Below, piece by piece: positions 45,818 through 57,369 of a DNA stretch of 64,000 nucleotides. A model generated the notes under the pieces. The model was not told where the DNA came from, did not search any database, and saw only the letters and a program-made list of their open reading frames with translations. The position numbers were made by a program, and so were the translations under genes. The DNA is from Hymenopellis radicata (lineage: Eukaryota; Basidiomycota; Agaricomycetes; Agaricales; Physalacriaceae). Within the stretch, counting starts at the first letter, position 1, and each line of letters begins with the position of its first letter. The stretch lies in NCBI GenBank assembly GCA_015501595.1, contig JADNRX010000041.1, positions 174,441-238,440 on the forward strand, written 5' to 3'.

Positions 45818-48015
45818 ATGGGTGGCTCCAAGTTCGTCTCTCTCGCGGTAACTTTCGTGCTAGCTTCGTCTGCCGCATGGGCTCGTCCTACGCGTCGCGC
45901 CATGGCCGTGCATGAGCAGATCTCTGGCGTCCCCGCCGGGTTTGCTACGGCCAAGTTCAGCGCCGACCTTTCCGAGGACACGATTACTCTTCGCATAGCC
46001 CTCGCACAGAACGACATGAATGGTCTTGAGGAGGCGCTCTACAGTGTCAGCACCCCGGTAGTTCCTCTTACGGACAGTACCTGTCCAAGGCGGAGGTAAG
46101 GCCGATACACTGATGATGCGATCGACGTGTGCTAATCGCCAATCCTTCCTATGTAGGTCAAAGCATTCGCAGAGCCTAAAGAGGGAGCACTGGAAGCCGT
46201 CTCCGTGTGGCTTGCCGAGAACGACATCCCCGAGTCTGCATACAAGACCACCGGTGCATTCGACGATTGGGTGAGCTTAACGCTCCCCGTCTCCCAGGCC
46301 AACACGCTCTTCGACACCGCTTTCGCACAGTATGTGCACGTTGAGAGTGGGGAGCGCATGATACGCACGCTAGAGTACTCTCTACCTGAGGATCTGTTCG
46401 AGTTTGTGGAGCTGGTGCACCCGACTACCTCCTTTGCGCGCATCTCTGGCGAGCCGCTGGTGGAGATTCCCGTGCCTGTGACGAATAGGGAGCTTCAGTT
46501 GGATGAAAGGGCGAACCCTGCGCCAAGCTCCTGCGCGACGGTTGTTACCCCGGCTTGTTTGCAGGCTCTGTATGCGATCCCGACCACCCCAGCAACGACC
46601 GACACGGAACTTGGTGTTCTGGGGTTTATTGATCAATGGGCTAATGTATGTGTTCTTTCTTTGCATATGAGCGCCTCGCTGATTGTTTTGGATAGCAAGC
46701 CGATTTAAAAAGCTTTTTTGGCGTTGCTGAGGACTGATATTAATTCGTCGACGTCATTTACGCTTGAAACGCTTGATGGAGGACAGAATCCGCAGGGAAC
46801 GACCCAGGCAGGTGTCGAGGCGGTATGTGCAACTAGACTTGCCTGCGTCGTTTGTTCTGACTGTGTTGCAGAACTTGGACATTCAGTACACTGTGGGTGT
46901 TGCTACAGGAGTACCGGTTGTCTTTATCTCTGTTGGCGACGACAATACGGATGGCGTCAGCGGATTCATCGATGTATTTGATTACTTGACTGCAGAAGAC
47001 GAGCCTCCAGCGGTATGTAAAGCAGCGGTCAACGAAGATCGTGTTCTCATATCGCTCTCAGGTCATCTCAACGAGTTACGGCTTCAATGAGCCAGAGCTC
47101 TCCTCATCTTTGTTGACGTACGGATCTTCCTCTTTTCCGCACGTCTCGAACTAACTATTAGCAGACGGATGTGTAACGGCTACATGGCCCTCGGCGCTCG
47201 GGGTGTATCGATCCTATTCGCCTCAGGTAGATCATGTTCTTTGAAACTCAAGGTCTTTTTGCCTAACAGCCCTCTAGGCGACGGCGGTGTTTCCGGAGTG
47301 CAGAGTCAATCCTGCACGACCTTCGTCGCCGAATTCCCCTCCGGCTGCCCGTACCAGACCTCCGTAGGCGCCACCACCGGTGTAAACGAGGTTGTAGCCA
47401 CCTTCACCGGAGGTGGTTTCTCGAACTTCTTCTCTCGCCCATCATACCAGGATGCAGACGTGTCTGCCTACCTCACCACTCTTGGATCGACGTATAGCGG
47501 CAAGTATAATGCCAGTGGACGAGGATTCCCTGATATAGCTGCCCAGGGACAGAGGGTAGAGATCTTCTACCGAGGATCGGCAGGGCTTGTCAGCGGGACG
47601 AGCGCTAGCACGCCGATTTTTGCGAGTATCATTAGTTTGATTAATGATCGACTGGTGGCGGCGGGGAAGCCGGTGCTTGGGTTTTTGAATCCTTTGTGAG
47701 TGTTCCTTGTTTTTCTCCGGAATTGGAAGAGGATCTGATGAGGTTGGTTAGCATCTACGCAAATCCGCAAGCGTTCTTTGATATCACCAGCGGTTCAAAT
47801 CCTGGGTGTACGCTTATGTATTTCGTTTAAGCAGTTTCTTGGGACTGACCAACGATATAGGCAATACGAACGGATTCTCTGCGGGAACTGGATGGGATCC
47901 TGTATGTCGAACTCGTCTTAGCCTTGCGTCTACTCGAGTATCACTAACGCACGATTAGACGACCGGTCTTGGAACACCAAACTTTGACGCGTTGTTGACT
48001 GCTGCTGGCTTGTAA
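45818..48015 (+). CDS. secreted sedolisin (peptidase S53, tripeptidyl-peptidase-like), two frame breaks
   Basis: An acid serine-carboxyl protease. The signal peptide MGGSKFVSLAVTFVLASSAAWA is followed by the S53 pro-domain (YGQYLSKAEVKAF and VSVWLAENDIPES), then a mature domain. The catalytic Glu and Asp lie in GVEANLD, the oxyanion Asp in SGDGGVSG, and the nucleophile Ser in SGTSAS. A calcium site is suggested by FFDITSGSNPGC and GTGWDPTTGLGTP at the C-terminus. The pro-domain frame breaks at CCCC 46053-46056, where one extra C would restore STPGSSSYGQY. It breaks again at AAAAA 46707-46711, where one fewer A restores DLKAFLALLRTD. These indels within otherwise perfectly conserved text suggest consensus errors. 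If real, the gene is dead. Confidence 0.85.
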
Positions 48016-48386
48016 CTGTCGGAAACGGAACGAATATTTATGATATATGTGTACACTGCATGTTTTGAATGTATCAGTGGTTTTCCTTTCATGTCTGAAT
48101 CGGCCTTTGATACTTGTTGGCTGCTTGTTGGCCAGGATTAGAACGGGAACCTGCATGAGGTGAAATGGTATGGTGCTAAGACCTTATAGTTCTTCATATC
48201 TGACACTCGTAGGCATTCACAAGTTTCACCTCTGCATTCCGTTAATGATGGCGTTCAGCTCGCGTTATGATTGAACGTCTATTCGGTAGGTACATATATA
48301 CAGCGTTCCGCAGGTACAACGCTAAACACTATCAGCTTCGTGTCAAGGCTTGAAAAACAGACCATTGGCGGAGATAGACAATGTAG
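48016..48386. other. intergenic between convergent sedolisin and F-box genes
   Basis: 3' regions of both genes; no exon recognised. Confidence 0.45.
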
Positions 48387-49548
48387 CTAGGTCGTGGCTG
48401 AACTGGCACATGACGCGTCGTCTTCATCCTGTTTCGCAAGGAGGTACATCTTACGATCCCACTCACAGCACTCATATGCATGCTAAAGGGTGATTAGCGC
48501 CAACGAGTTACGACGACTCTTGAATTTTAACATACCCGCAATCTCCTTTGAATATGTGCCGTTGTTTCCTTGAGAAACGCCTCATAACCCCTCGCCGCAG
48601 AAGCAGAAGCAGCACCCGCGCAGCCAAAGACCACCTCGGGGTGGTCCCTGCTTACTTGTCTAAACATGGATGTGATATCGAATTTCCAGTAATAGAGTTG
48701 GTCAGCTTCGACGATGCGGTTATCGTTGTTGTCTCTGCGGGCAGCCGTCCGAAGGAGACAGTTCCCATGTTTATTTTTATCTGCATCACGTTTGGAAGTT
48801 GAGTGAAATTGAGGAGACAGAAGGAGGGACGTACCCGAGGGCACGACGAGCAGTAGCAATTCCATTGAAGCAAACGGGATATTCTTCGACAGCGCATTTT
48901 GGTATATCAGGCTGAGGGCAATCAGAAGAAGGCGATAGAGAAATAGAACTATGAACTGACTTTGCGGACATACACTTGACACAGATACGTTTCCGCAAGG
49001 AGTACAAGTTGGTGAGCTTCTTGCCGGCACCAGGACCGCAGACCTACATCGCGGTGAGGAGAGCGTTACGGTTGAGGTACAACGTTAAGCCCACCTCGCA
49101 GTAACGGTTCCACAAAAACTTCGCCCATTGGAGTTCCGTAAGATCAGGGGGTGGAGCAGGCATAGGAATGCGTTCATTCGACCGCGCCGCTTTCCATAAC
49201 CTGCCGGACGGATCAGACAGAATATCGTAGAATGATCGACAGAGGAACATGATAGCGAATAGACTCTTGGGCGTCAGGTGTGACAGGATCTGTTTTGTTC
49301 GACGTTAGAATTGAACGAAGGTCACAGCCTGAGGAGAAGACATACTCCAGCATAAGCTCCACTGGAAGTTTGCCCAAGGGACCCATGCGAGATTCCTGCG
49401 TCTGCTTCGATTTAGACTGATGCTTGGTTTTCACGCGTTTGGGAGGAGGTTGAACAGCAGAGCTGGGACCACTGTCGTTGTTCCGGAAGGATAATACATG
49501 CAAGTATTCATCTGGTGCACCGCGAGGGTACTGTGAGGCTGTGGACAT
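48387..49548 (-). CDS. F-box protein with Cys-pair motif
   Basis: Six exons (49548-49342, 49289-49095, 49043-48961, 48911-48835, 48780-48536, 48482-48387) join in phase to 300 residues. A basic Ser/Lys-rich leader is followed by an F-box at about residues 55-95 (LPVELMLEYILSHLTPKSL), which would bind Skp1 in an SCF ubiquitin ligase. Then WKAARSNERIPMPAPPPDL and a CxxC pair (CVKC) occur, as in many Agaricomycete F-box proteins. The tail is acidic/Ser-rich. The target is unknown. Introns are 49-54 nt. Confidence 0.85.
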
Positions 49549-50982
49549 CGCGGTGAGGGTGCAAGTGAGCTATTGTTCGAGCACGTGATGGTTTCGATCG
49601 CGTTTTTATAGGCGCCCCGATCGTTTGCACATGACCGTTCGGAGACAAAGGTTCTCTGAACTTGAAGGCAACTGGCTGCACGCTCGAAACAGGCTTTGGT
49701 TCCTTTCGTGTTATGACCAGTCATGTTCTTGTCGTAGTGACTCGAGTTTCGACCTCTGAGATATTTCTTCAGAGCAACGGTGATGGACAATGGATCTTCA
49801 TACCATGCAGCAATACCGCGGTTTGTCGAGCGCATCGCGGCGCCCTGCATTCCCTATAATAGTCCTTTCATGAACATCAACCTGGGTGGCTGGTTCTATA
49901 AATGATGAGACGCATCGACCTGGTTGCCAGCCGGTTTTATAAACGATGATACGCGTCGACATGGAGGAATGTATCGATCTAATTTAAGCGCGTCGTATCT
50001 GAAGGGGTTACAGTCCAGAGGAGCGCCTTCCAGAAATATTCTTAGGTCGACTTCAGCGCGCCGGGCTGTACACGTAGAATGCAGCGAGCAGAACAGAGAG
50101 GTTCGGTCGCCCTTAGTATACTTAGAAATCTCCACGGTTCGCCGGCGGGCTTTCCCTTCGCTTTATTAGCACATGCGAATTTAGAATAGTAACAATACTT
50201 AGTAACATGAGTCGCTCACCGCGTTCCGAGGCAACGACAAGTTGCAATTGTAGAACTAATTAAATGGCCCGACCTAGAATACACACCATAGAAACGCAGC
50301 TTCCTATCGCCGAGACTGCCTATGCGTGCTAGTAAGGAGTAGTCAGATGGTCGGTCTGTTCAGCTTCTTACCGCCTTGGTTATGTACCATAACGTAGCAT
50401 TAGCACCACCAAATTTATTTGCTTTTGGTTTCCTTTTGGCGACCGACTCTTGAGTCGGTTTCGGAGCCTTGAGCTCCTGACTGTGCACCAGAGGCGCGCG
50501 GCGACCTTCTTAAAGGCGGAGATATCTCCGTGAGTACTTAGTGCATGGCGTGAAGGCTGGAGTTCGCCACTTACAACGCTTTCACACCCGGCCGTTCCTG
50601 ATAGGGACCTTGTGCCGGCTTCTACCTACCTACCTACCTACCTTGGAACCAACATTCACCGACAAGTTATGGTAGCCAATGCTCTAGGCGCCCGTCATTT
50701 GTGCAACATGCATTATTTACTCTTTTGAAGTTTGAGGCGCGACCGCTTCATGAAAAGGTCCAGTGTGTGCGTCCCAGATAAAGGTGAGAAGACAGTCGCG
50801 AAGGTCACGTGTAGGACACGTTGGCCTAGTTCGGAAACTTACCCCTAACCTCACGCAAGTTTTCTTTCAACCTGGCAGTCACCAAATTTACCGGTCCACG
50901 TTCAACGTTCAACAACAAGTAGGCGTTACAGTTCTACTCTTAATTTCGCCTTCCTGATCTCGCCTAGTCTTCTGGGACTGTT
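49549..50982. other. gene-poor region; microsatellite and no supported exons
   Basis: Contains a (CTAC)n tract at 50622-50643 and the upstream regions of the two F-box genes. Short open frames are present, but none is convincing. Confidence 0.45.
50622..50643. repeat. (CTAC)5 microsatellite
   Basis: Five tandem copies of CTAC followed by CT. Confidence 0.9.
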
Positions 50983-52665
50983 ATGAGTCATCGCTGCAGC
51001 TATTGTAAATCGGCTTGTCTTGGTTCTCGTATCCCAGAACCGCAACCATCTCCCGACATCGCGCAGCTTTTGACCTCGAATGAGCAGCCATCGGATCTCC
51101 AAGAGGCTGAGTTCCGTCAGGTCCGTCTCGAAGGCCGCAAACGTCTTGCCGTCCTAGACGCGGAGATTGAGGAGGAACAACAGAGGCTAGTCGACCTGCT
51201 GGCTCAGCGCGATGGGCTGGCATGGAAGATCGAACACCATAATCTTGTCCTTAATCCCGTCCGACGTATCCCTCCCGACATCCTCCGTACCATTTTTTCC
51301 TTCGCCACATCGATAGGTATCAGTCCATACCAGATTACTGCCATCTGTCGCTCGTGGCGTCATGTCGCTACATCCTTCAGCTGCCTTTGGCGGCAAATCA
51401 ACTTTACGGTCCCTTATCCACGCAAGGATTACCACCGTGGCCATCATGTGGTTTTCTGTTCGCATCTGGATCTGGTTACCCACCGGGCTTCATCCCTGGC
51501 TACATATCTTCGTAACGCGGATAGGTGTCCTCTATTAGTCGACCTTCCCCTCGATTATAACTTCTCCTTTAATCACCTCTTATATCCTTTGCTCATTCTC
51601 AGCGCCTGTCGCATTCAGCAACTCCGTATCCTCACGGAAGATCTGAGGGTCCTCGATGGCCTCCCATTCCGGCATATTGCGGGGGACTTGACCAGCCTAG
51701 AGACCATAGAGCTAGTGTTCGACCCCGCGCGTACCATTATACCGCCAGACGCCATTTCCTTTCCCAAAACCTTACGCAGTCTCATCGTCGTTCCATATCC
51801 TTGTTTATCCATCCCAACGATAGACATGGCATGGGACTATATCGAGCGCCTCGAGCTTCGAGTTCGATATCTCGGAGCTACGGAGACATCCTCCCGTTCC
51901 GTGAAGGAAGTCCTATCCAGGACAAGCCAGCTTTTGTCTTTAACACTTTCAGACCGTTGGGACTCCAATGGTACTCCGACGGGAAACTCTATCCCTGTAC
52001 CACAAGTAATAAGCCTACCCATTGAAACACCGTTCAACCTCCCGCAGTTGCTCGAGCTTTTTGTGGAGTGCGGAAATCCTCATGTTTACGACGTCCTCGA
52101 CAACATGATGCTTCCCTCTCTAGACAGATTGGTCATTCCTGCCGCCAGTCCAGAAATCCTATCCCACCTCGAGAACACGCTCCGACAATCGCACTGCAAT
52201 TTAACGCGTCTGACTGTCCATTTGTTGGAGGTCACTGGCGTTGACATGACGCCAATGGTATCATTCCTCCGCCTCTGTGGCGCCTTGCATGAGCTGTCGG
52301 TCCTTAGCATCAAAATGCTGAGTGATGCTCGCGACGTATTGGGCGCGCTCATCAACGGAAACGGAACGTCTTTGCCCTCCCTTCGAGTACTTGCCATGGA
52401 TGTGTCTTCTGCGAGTTATGAAGGGCACGCCGATTCCACTGCGTTCATTGAGCGTGTTTTTGAAATGCTGGAGTTGCGCTGCGGTGACAGCACGGATAAC
52501 TTCCAGCTGTCCCCGGCGCGCTTGGAGTCCTTCGCATTGCATGCGCCATGTGCAAGTACATTTTTGTTCACCTCGGCCCATGACGAGCGCATCAGAGCGC
52601 TGCGCCATTCGGGGTTGAAATTGTATATCTGCCGTTACGCTCCAGACGATCCGAGAATGTATTAG
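50983..52665 (+). CDS. F-box protein, intronless
   Basis: One uninterrupted 560-residue frame. An N-terminal Cys pair (CSYCKSACLG) leads to a heptad-rich segment (about 45-85, VLDAEIEEEQQRLVDLLAQR) and the F-box at about 92-130 (VRRIPPDILRTIFSFATSI..ICRSWRHVATSF). The rest is leucine-rich, LRR-like text (YIERLELRVRYLG, LRVLAMDVSS). This layout (coiled lead-in, F-box starting RRIPPDIL, LRR-like tail) is typical of the hugely expanded F-box family in Agaricomycetes. It would recruit an unknown substrate to an SCF ubiquitin ligase. It is unrelated in detail to the F-box gene 1.4 kb upstream, which is on the other strand. Confidence 0.9.
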   Translation: MSHRCSYCKSACLGSRIPEPQPSPDIAQLLTSNEQPSDLQEAEFRQVRLEGRKRLAVLDAEIEEEQQRLVDLLAQRDGLAWKIEHHNLVLNPVRRIPPDILRTIFSFATSIGISPYQITAICRSWRHVATSFSCLWRQINFTVPYPRKDYHRGHHVVFCSHLDLVTHRASSLATYLRNADRCPLLVDLPLDYNFSFNHLLYPLLILSACRIQQLRILTEDLRVLDGLPFRHIAGDLTSLETIELVFDPARTIIPPDAISFPKTLRSLIVVPYPCLSIPTIDMAWDYIERLELRVRYLGATETSSRSVKEVLSRTSQLLSLTLSDRWDSNGTPTGNSIPVPQVISLPIETPFNLPQLLELFVECGNPHVYDVLDNMMLPSLDRLVIPAASPEILSHLENTLRQSHCNLTRLTVHLLEVTGVDMTPMVSFLRLCGALHELSVLSIKMLSDARDVLGALINGNGTSLPSLRVLAMDVSSASYEGHADSTAFIERVFEMLELRCGDSTDNFQLSPARLESFALHAPCASTFLFTSAHDERIRALRHSGLKLYICRYAPDDPRMY

Positions 52666-53219
52666 GACATGTGTGTATACTACTTGGATTCTTCGTACAC
52701 CGTGTGTTCAAGGGTATACCATGTAGTGTCGCCTATTATGTCCATATCTATAGCCTTCCGAGTCTCGTCTGCGAGGGTGAGTAAATACATCGCATACTTC
52801 AATTGCAATATCAACTACAAGTCACTCTGAGGTGCATTCCACGTTCCTTTTCTGACATACGCGGTTCTATGTCGATGTGAAGCACTGTCTTACCTGTCCC
52901 AAGATGAGTGAGTACCCTCCGCTTCTTACATCTCAACACATAAGTACAGTACCTGGAGTTGACTCGAATTAAATGACAGAAAGAGACCGTAGTGGGTTGT
53001 CCTATATCATTATCCGAGCGTAAATCCACGTTCCCAGGATCCAAATCACTGGGCTAGCAGTACGCGTCCTCCTTACCGATGCAGCCCGCCTTCGAGTTCT
53101 CATCTTTGTTATTGTACATCGTGATACCCGCACGGCGTGGCGCGGCTTTATTGTGCCAAAGTAAGTCGGTCTCGTCGTTGTCTGAGAGTACAATAGCCGG
53201 CATAACTTACGACAGATGG
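52666..53219. other. intergenic up to the family II array
   Basis: 3' region of the F-box gene; no exon recognised. Confidence 0.45.
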
Positions 53220-56200
53220 GTCACCGGCGTGCTCGGAAATACCCGGAGTCTCTTTTCCCGCACCACATCAACCATAAACGTACGCTGGCTTCCAGGCTGC
53301 CACGCTGATGTGGCTTAGTGGTTGCATTAGGTGTGTGTGTTCGACGCCAAGGGCTCTTTTTTCGTTTCCTAGGTCTTCTCTGCCCTGATCGTCCGGGGTG
53401 TGTCGACCTGGAACGACTGCACCTATCAGTGCCAAGCATGGCGATTGCTTTAGGGCCATATCCAACTCGCCATCAACCTGAGCGCGGGCTGCGACCTTGT
53501 CTATCTGAGGCGCGTTTCTTAGCGGTTTCGTGTCCTATAGCCTTTGCATAGCGATTTCTTTGCCTTTTTTTGTATTGATTCCATGCCTCCGATGACGGCG
53601 TCCACTGCTATCTCTCCCTCAGGCGGTACACTCGAGGCGCATCGCTTAGCGGCAGCGCGTCTCTATAGGGCATCGGATGCAGCCAACTGTTTTAGATCGT
53701 GTTTTCAGTCGAAGAACTTATCCCAATGCGCTTCCTGATACACATCATGTTCTACACGACTCGGGAATTCACTACACCGGCTCAACTCTGGCTCTTCCCT
53801 TGCTTCTTGGTCTTTCTCCAATGATCTCTAGGTGATAATCTTTGCACGCCGGTGTATCATAGCGGATGCATTGGCCCTGGTGCAGTGCTGTATGCGTTTT
53901 ACGCTTGTCGCTCACCGGCCGCATCATGTAATCGTTTTGCTTCTGACTTCTATGTTGCTCTGATCTTCATGACTCGACAGAACCTCTGTCAGTTGGTGAG
54001 ATAAATTGGGATTCGCGCGTCGCTCTTGCCTTCAAGCGGGACATCAGTTTGCCTTCGTCAAGGACCTGTGGCTTAGTGGTAGCGCGTTCTTCTAGTCTGG
54101 GCTAGTCAAGTTGCCGTTTTTTATATATAGATTCTCGTCCAATGCTGACAGTGACATAGTGGACAGTCGTAACCGAAGTGTCAGTACAGCAACCTGGCAT
54201 GAATGTCAACACCTTCATTTTTTACCTGCTTAGACTTAGTGGCGAGGTCTGCAGCAAGATCCTCATTGAGGGTCGCCAACGTGCTCGGAAATACCCGTAG
54301 GCTCTCTTTCCCGCACTGTCATCAGTCATGAACCTACTCTGGATTCCAGGCTGCCACGCCGATGTGGCTTAGTGGGTCCATCGGGTGTTTGGGGGCTGCG
54401 GCAATCGTAATGTTTAGGTTTGCTTGCGTGCCTTTGGCTATCTATACATGTCGTCTGCTTCGGCGACGCGTTTCCCTTTTAGTGAAGATCATGGTGTCCC
54501 ATTCTCCAGCCCTTACTGCATCCTGCCAGGTGCGTTGTTAGTCACTCTCTATCGTCGTCTACTTATTGACTTTCTGCTTCGCGCCAGTATTTCTGTCGTC
54601 GCCCGCCCGTAAGTAACTTCTAGCTTACGCGAATCGCGTACCCTACGAGCATACGCGTCTTCGGCGGTCGACCAGGCTCGTCGTCCATTTGGCTCTTCAG
54701 ATTGGTGTAAAGGTACAGCGTTGCTTACCACAGCAGGTGTGCGACCCATTCTTTCTAACGTGGATTTGTCTGCAACCGTGCGAGGGGTGACTTGGAACTA
54801 CGTGCGCCCTTGGCGATTGTTTCGGTGATTAACTCATCACCAGTCGCAGGCGTATGACTCATCGGTATGCCTGCAATCGGGCCTATTCTTGGTAACTTTT
54901 TTTGTTTCCTAGGTCTTCCCTAACGAGGTGTGTAAACCTAGTGCCATATCCAACTCGCCATCAACTTGAGTGTGGTCTGCGACCTTGTCTACCCGAGGCG
55001 CGTTGCTTAGCGGTTCCGCGTCCTATTGACGCTCGCAGCTGTCTTTTTTGCTCTTTTTTGTATTGATTCCATGCCTCCGATGACGGCGTCCACTGCTATG
55101 TCTCCCTCAGGCTGTACTACACTCGAGGCGCATCGCTTAGCGGCAGCGCGTCTCTATAGTACTGTACATGCAGCAATTTGTTTTGGATTCTGTTTTCAGT
55201 CGAAGAACTTATCCCAATGCGTTTCCCGATACACGACTCAGGAATTCACTAGACCTGCTCAACTCTGGCTCATCCGTTGTTTCTTGGTCGTTTCCAATGA
55301 TGACTAGGTGGTAGTCTACGCACGCCGGTGTATCTTAGCGGATGAATTGGTCCTTGCGCTCCGGACAGTCTTGTATGCATTTTACGCTTGTCACTCAGCC
55401 GCATCATGTAAGTAATCGTTTTGCTTGCTGTCTTCTATGTTGCTCTGATCTTCATGACTCGACAGAGCCTTGGTTAGATAAATTGGGATTCCCGCGGCCC
55501 TCTTGTCTTCAAGTGGGACATCAGTTCGCCTTGGTAAAGACGTGTGGCTTAGTGGTAGCGCGTTCTTCTAGTCTGGGCTAGTCAAGTTGCCGTTTTTTAT
55601 ATATAGATTCTGGTCCAATGCTGACAGCGACATCGTGGACAGTCATAACCGAAGTCTCAGTACAGCAACCTGGCATGAATGTCGACACCTTCGTTTTTAC
55701 GTGGACTTGTTGTTGCAATAGCGGCGATCGTCAACGTGCTCGGAAGTACCCGAAGGCTCTTTTCCCGCATCCACCGTAAACCTAGTCTCGATTTCCATAC
55801 TCTAAACGAGGAGGAAGATAATCGTTCCTCCTCCGTAAACCTACTCTGGATTGTAGCCTCCCACGCCGATGTAGCTTAGTGGTTCCATTCGGTGTGTAAG
55901 AACTTGCCCCTTGTGTTGACCTTTTTGGACTTGACGCGCCTTTCGCTCACCGTACCGGGCAGCAGGCGTGTGGCTGTACGTTTTCGAATGGATGATATCC
56001 TGTTTTCTGGGTTTTCTCTCCAACGACGACGTGGATCTGTCTGCAACCGGACCTGGAGCTACGTACACCTTGGCGAATGCTTCTCCTTCGGTGATTTACT
56101 CATCGCTAGTCACAGGCGTATGACTCATCGGTATGCCTGCAGTGCGTGGTGCCACCTTGATTTTTTCTGTTTCCTAGGTCGCCGATTTGTCTGCTGTCGT

Positions 56201-56825
56201 ATGAGCTGGAACTAACTATGAGGCATGGCAATTGCTTTCGCGCCATACCACCAAATCGAAGTGCTTCCACTCGAGGCGCGTCGCTTAACGGTTTCGCGTC
56301 CTGTAGCCCAATAGATATGGTCACTCTCAGCTTTTTTTATTGATTCCATGGCTCTCACTGCGACGTGGGATTATGTCAGGCGCCCTCAGGATGTATACTC
56401 GAGGCGTATCACTTAGCGGTAGCGCGTCTTCGTAGTGCAGGCAGACCATCTTTTTTGGATTGCATTTTCAGTGTCAACCGTCGAAGAGCTGCATTTCATG
56501 GGGTCTCACTATACCCTGCGATGGTCTGGCTCTTCCCTTCAAGTTTCTTGTTCTTTCTCTACGTGCTAGTAATCTTCGCACGCCGGTGTATCCTAGCGGA
56601 TGCATTGGGCCTGCTGGGCCTGCTCTTTACGGGTTATAGATGCGTCTTACGCCTGTCGTTCTGTTTTGCTTGCTGTCCTAGCGAGTTCGTTAGATAAATT
56701 GGGATTCGCGCGGTCCTCTGTCTTCAAGCGGGACACCAGTTCGCCTTGGTCAAGGACGTGCGGCTTAGTGGTAATGCGTCCTTTCGATCAGTGCTCCGTC
56801 AACTTTTTACGTGCTTAGACTGACG
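53220..56825 (+). repeat. family II hairpin cassette, three direct units
   Basis: Six different hairpin elements recur in fixed order, unit length about 1.26-1.48 kb. Element 1 (CCACGCTGATG then TGGCTTAGTGG) lies at about 53300, 54350 and 55862. Element 2 (CAGGCGTATGACTCATCGG, then GTATGCCTG) lies at 54847 and 56113. Element 3 (AGGCGCG, TTAGCGGTT, CGCGTCCT) lies at 53508, 54996 and 56274. Element 4 (GAGGCGC, GCTTAGCGG, GCGCGTCTC) lies at 53634, 55125 and 56401. Element 5 (CCGGTGTATCC, TAGC, GGATGCATTGG) lies at 53849, 55325 and 56583. Element 6 (AAGGACG, TGGCTTAGTGG, CGTCCTT) lies at 54058, 55538 and 56749. Loops match or approximate the tRNA A-box. Several elements are followed by T6-T7 (53357, 53562, 54115, 54894). 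The first element 1 also has a B-box-like GTTCGACGCC (53339-53348). No protein frame is convincing. Confidence 0.85.
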
Positions 56826-57369
56826 ACCTGGTGTCTTCTCGTTAACCTTTACTTTGCCAAGAAGTCCGCTACTGTCGCAAAATATCCAACACCGCTCTTG
56901 AGCGTAATGTGTCGGCATCAATTAGCCATGCTGGCGCTTTTTCTGGGAGAGAATGTGAATGTGGCGGTAGCATAACTTCTTTGCCGCAGAACAGCCGAGT
57001 CACGGCTTCGGCGATCGCCGGTTGTCGTGTTTCCTGCATCCCAACCACCATGTCTGTCTGTCCATTCTCTCTGGCCTTGAATGGGTCATTGCGCACAAAG
57101 GGCAATGCTTTCGTCCGGTTCGACTGAAGCTCGCTTGAATTCGTACGGGATATAGAGCGCGGGTCGGGCCGTGAAAAACGACGCGCCTAGACGCGATTTC
57201 ATGTGCGTATGTTTCGAGCAGTAACTCTTCTCCGTTTTCTTTAATCTTACTGCTTCTCCAGCACCGACCATGCGCGCCTTTCGCCCTCCTCCCCTTCAGG
57301 CATTACGGCCGTCGTCAGGGCCAAGCGTGATGCCGCATCGTGGGACCCACATTGCCTTTGTCTCGAAGC
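56826..57369. other. region between the family II array and the Pro/His-rich gene
   Basis: Probably the promoter and 5' region of the gene starting near 57370. An ATG at 57269 opens a frame that stops at 57373 and is not in phase with the long frame. Confidence 0.4.

Noticed and set aside
53500..56830. Hairpin elements as ordinary tRNA genes
   Set aside because: Only the A-box/D-arm-like half is present. No anticodon arm or paired acceptor stem can be drawn, and a T arm is missing from nearly all copies.
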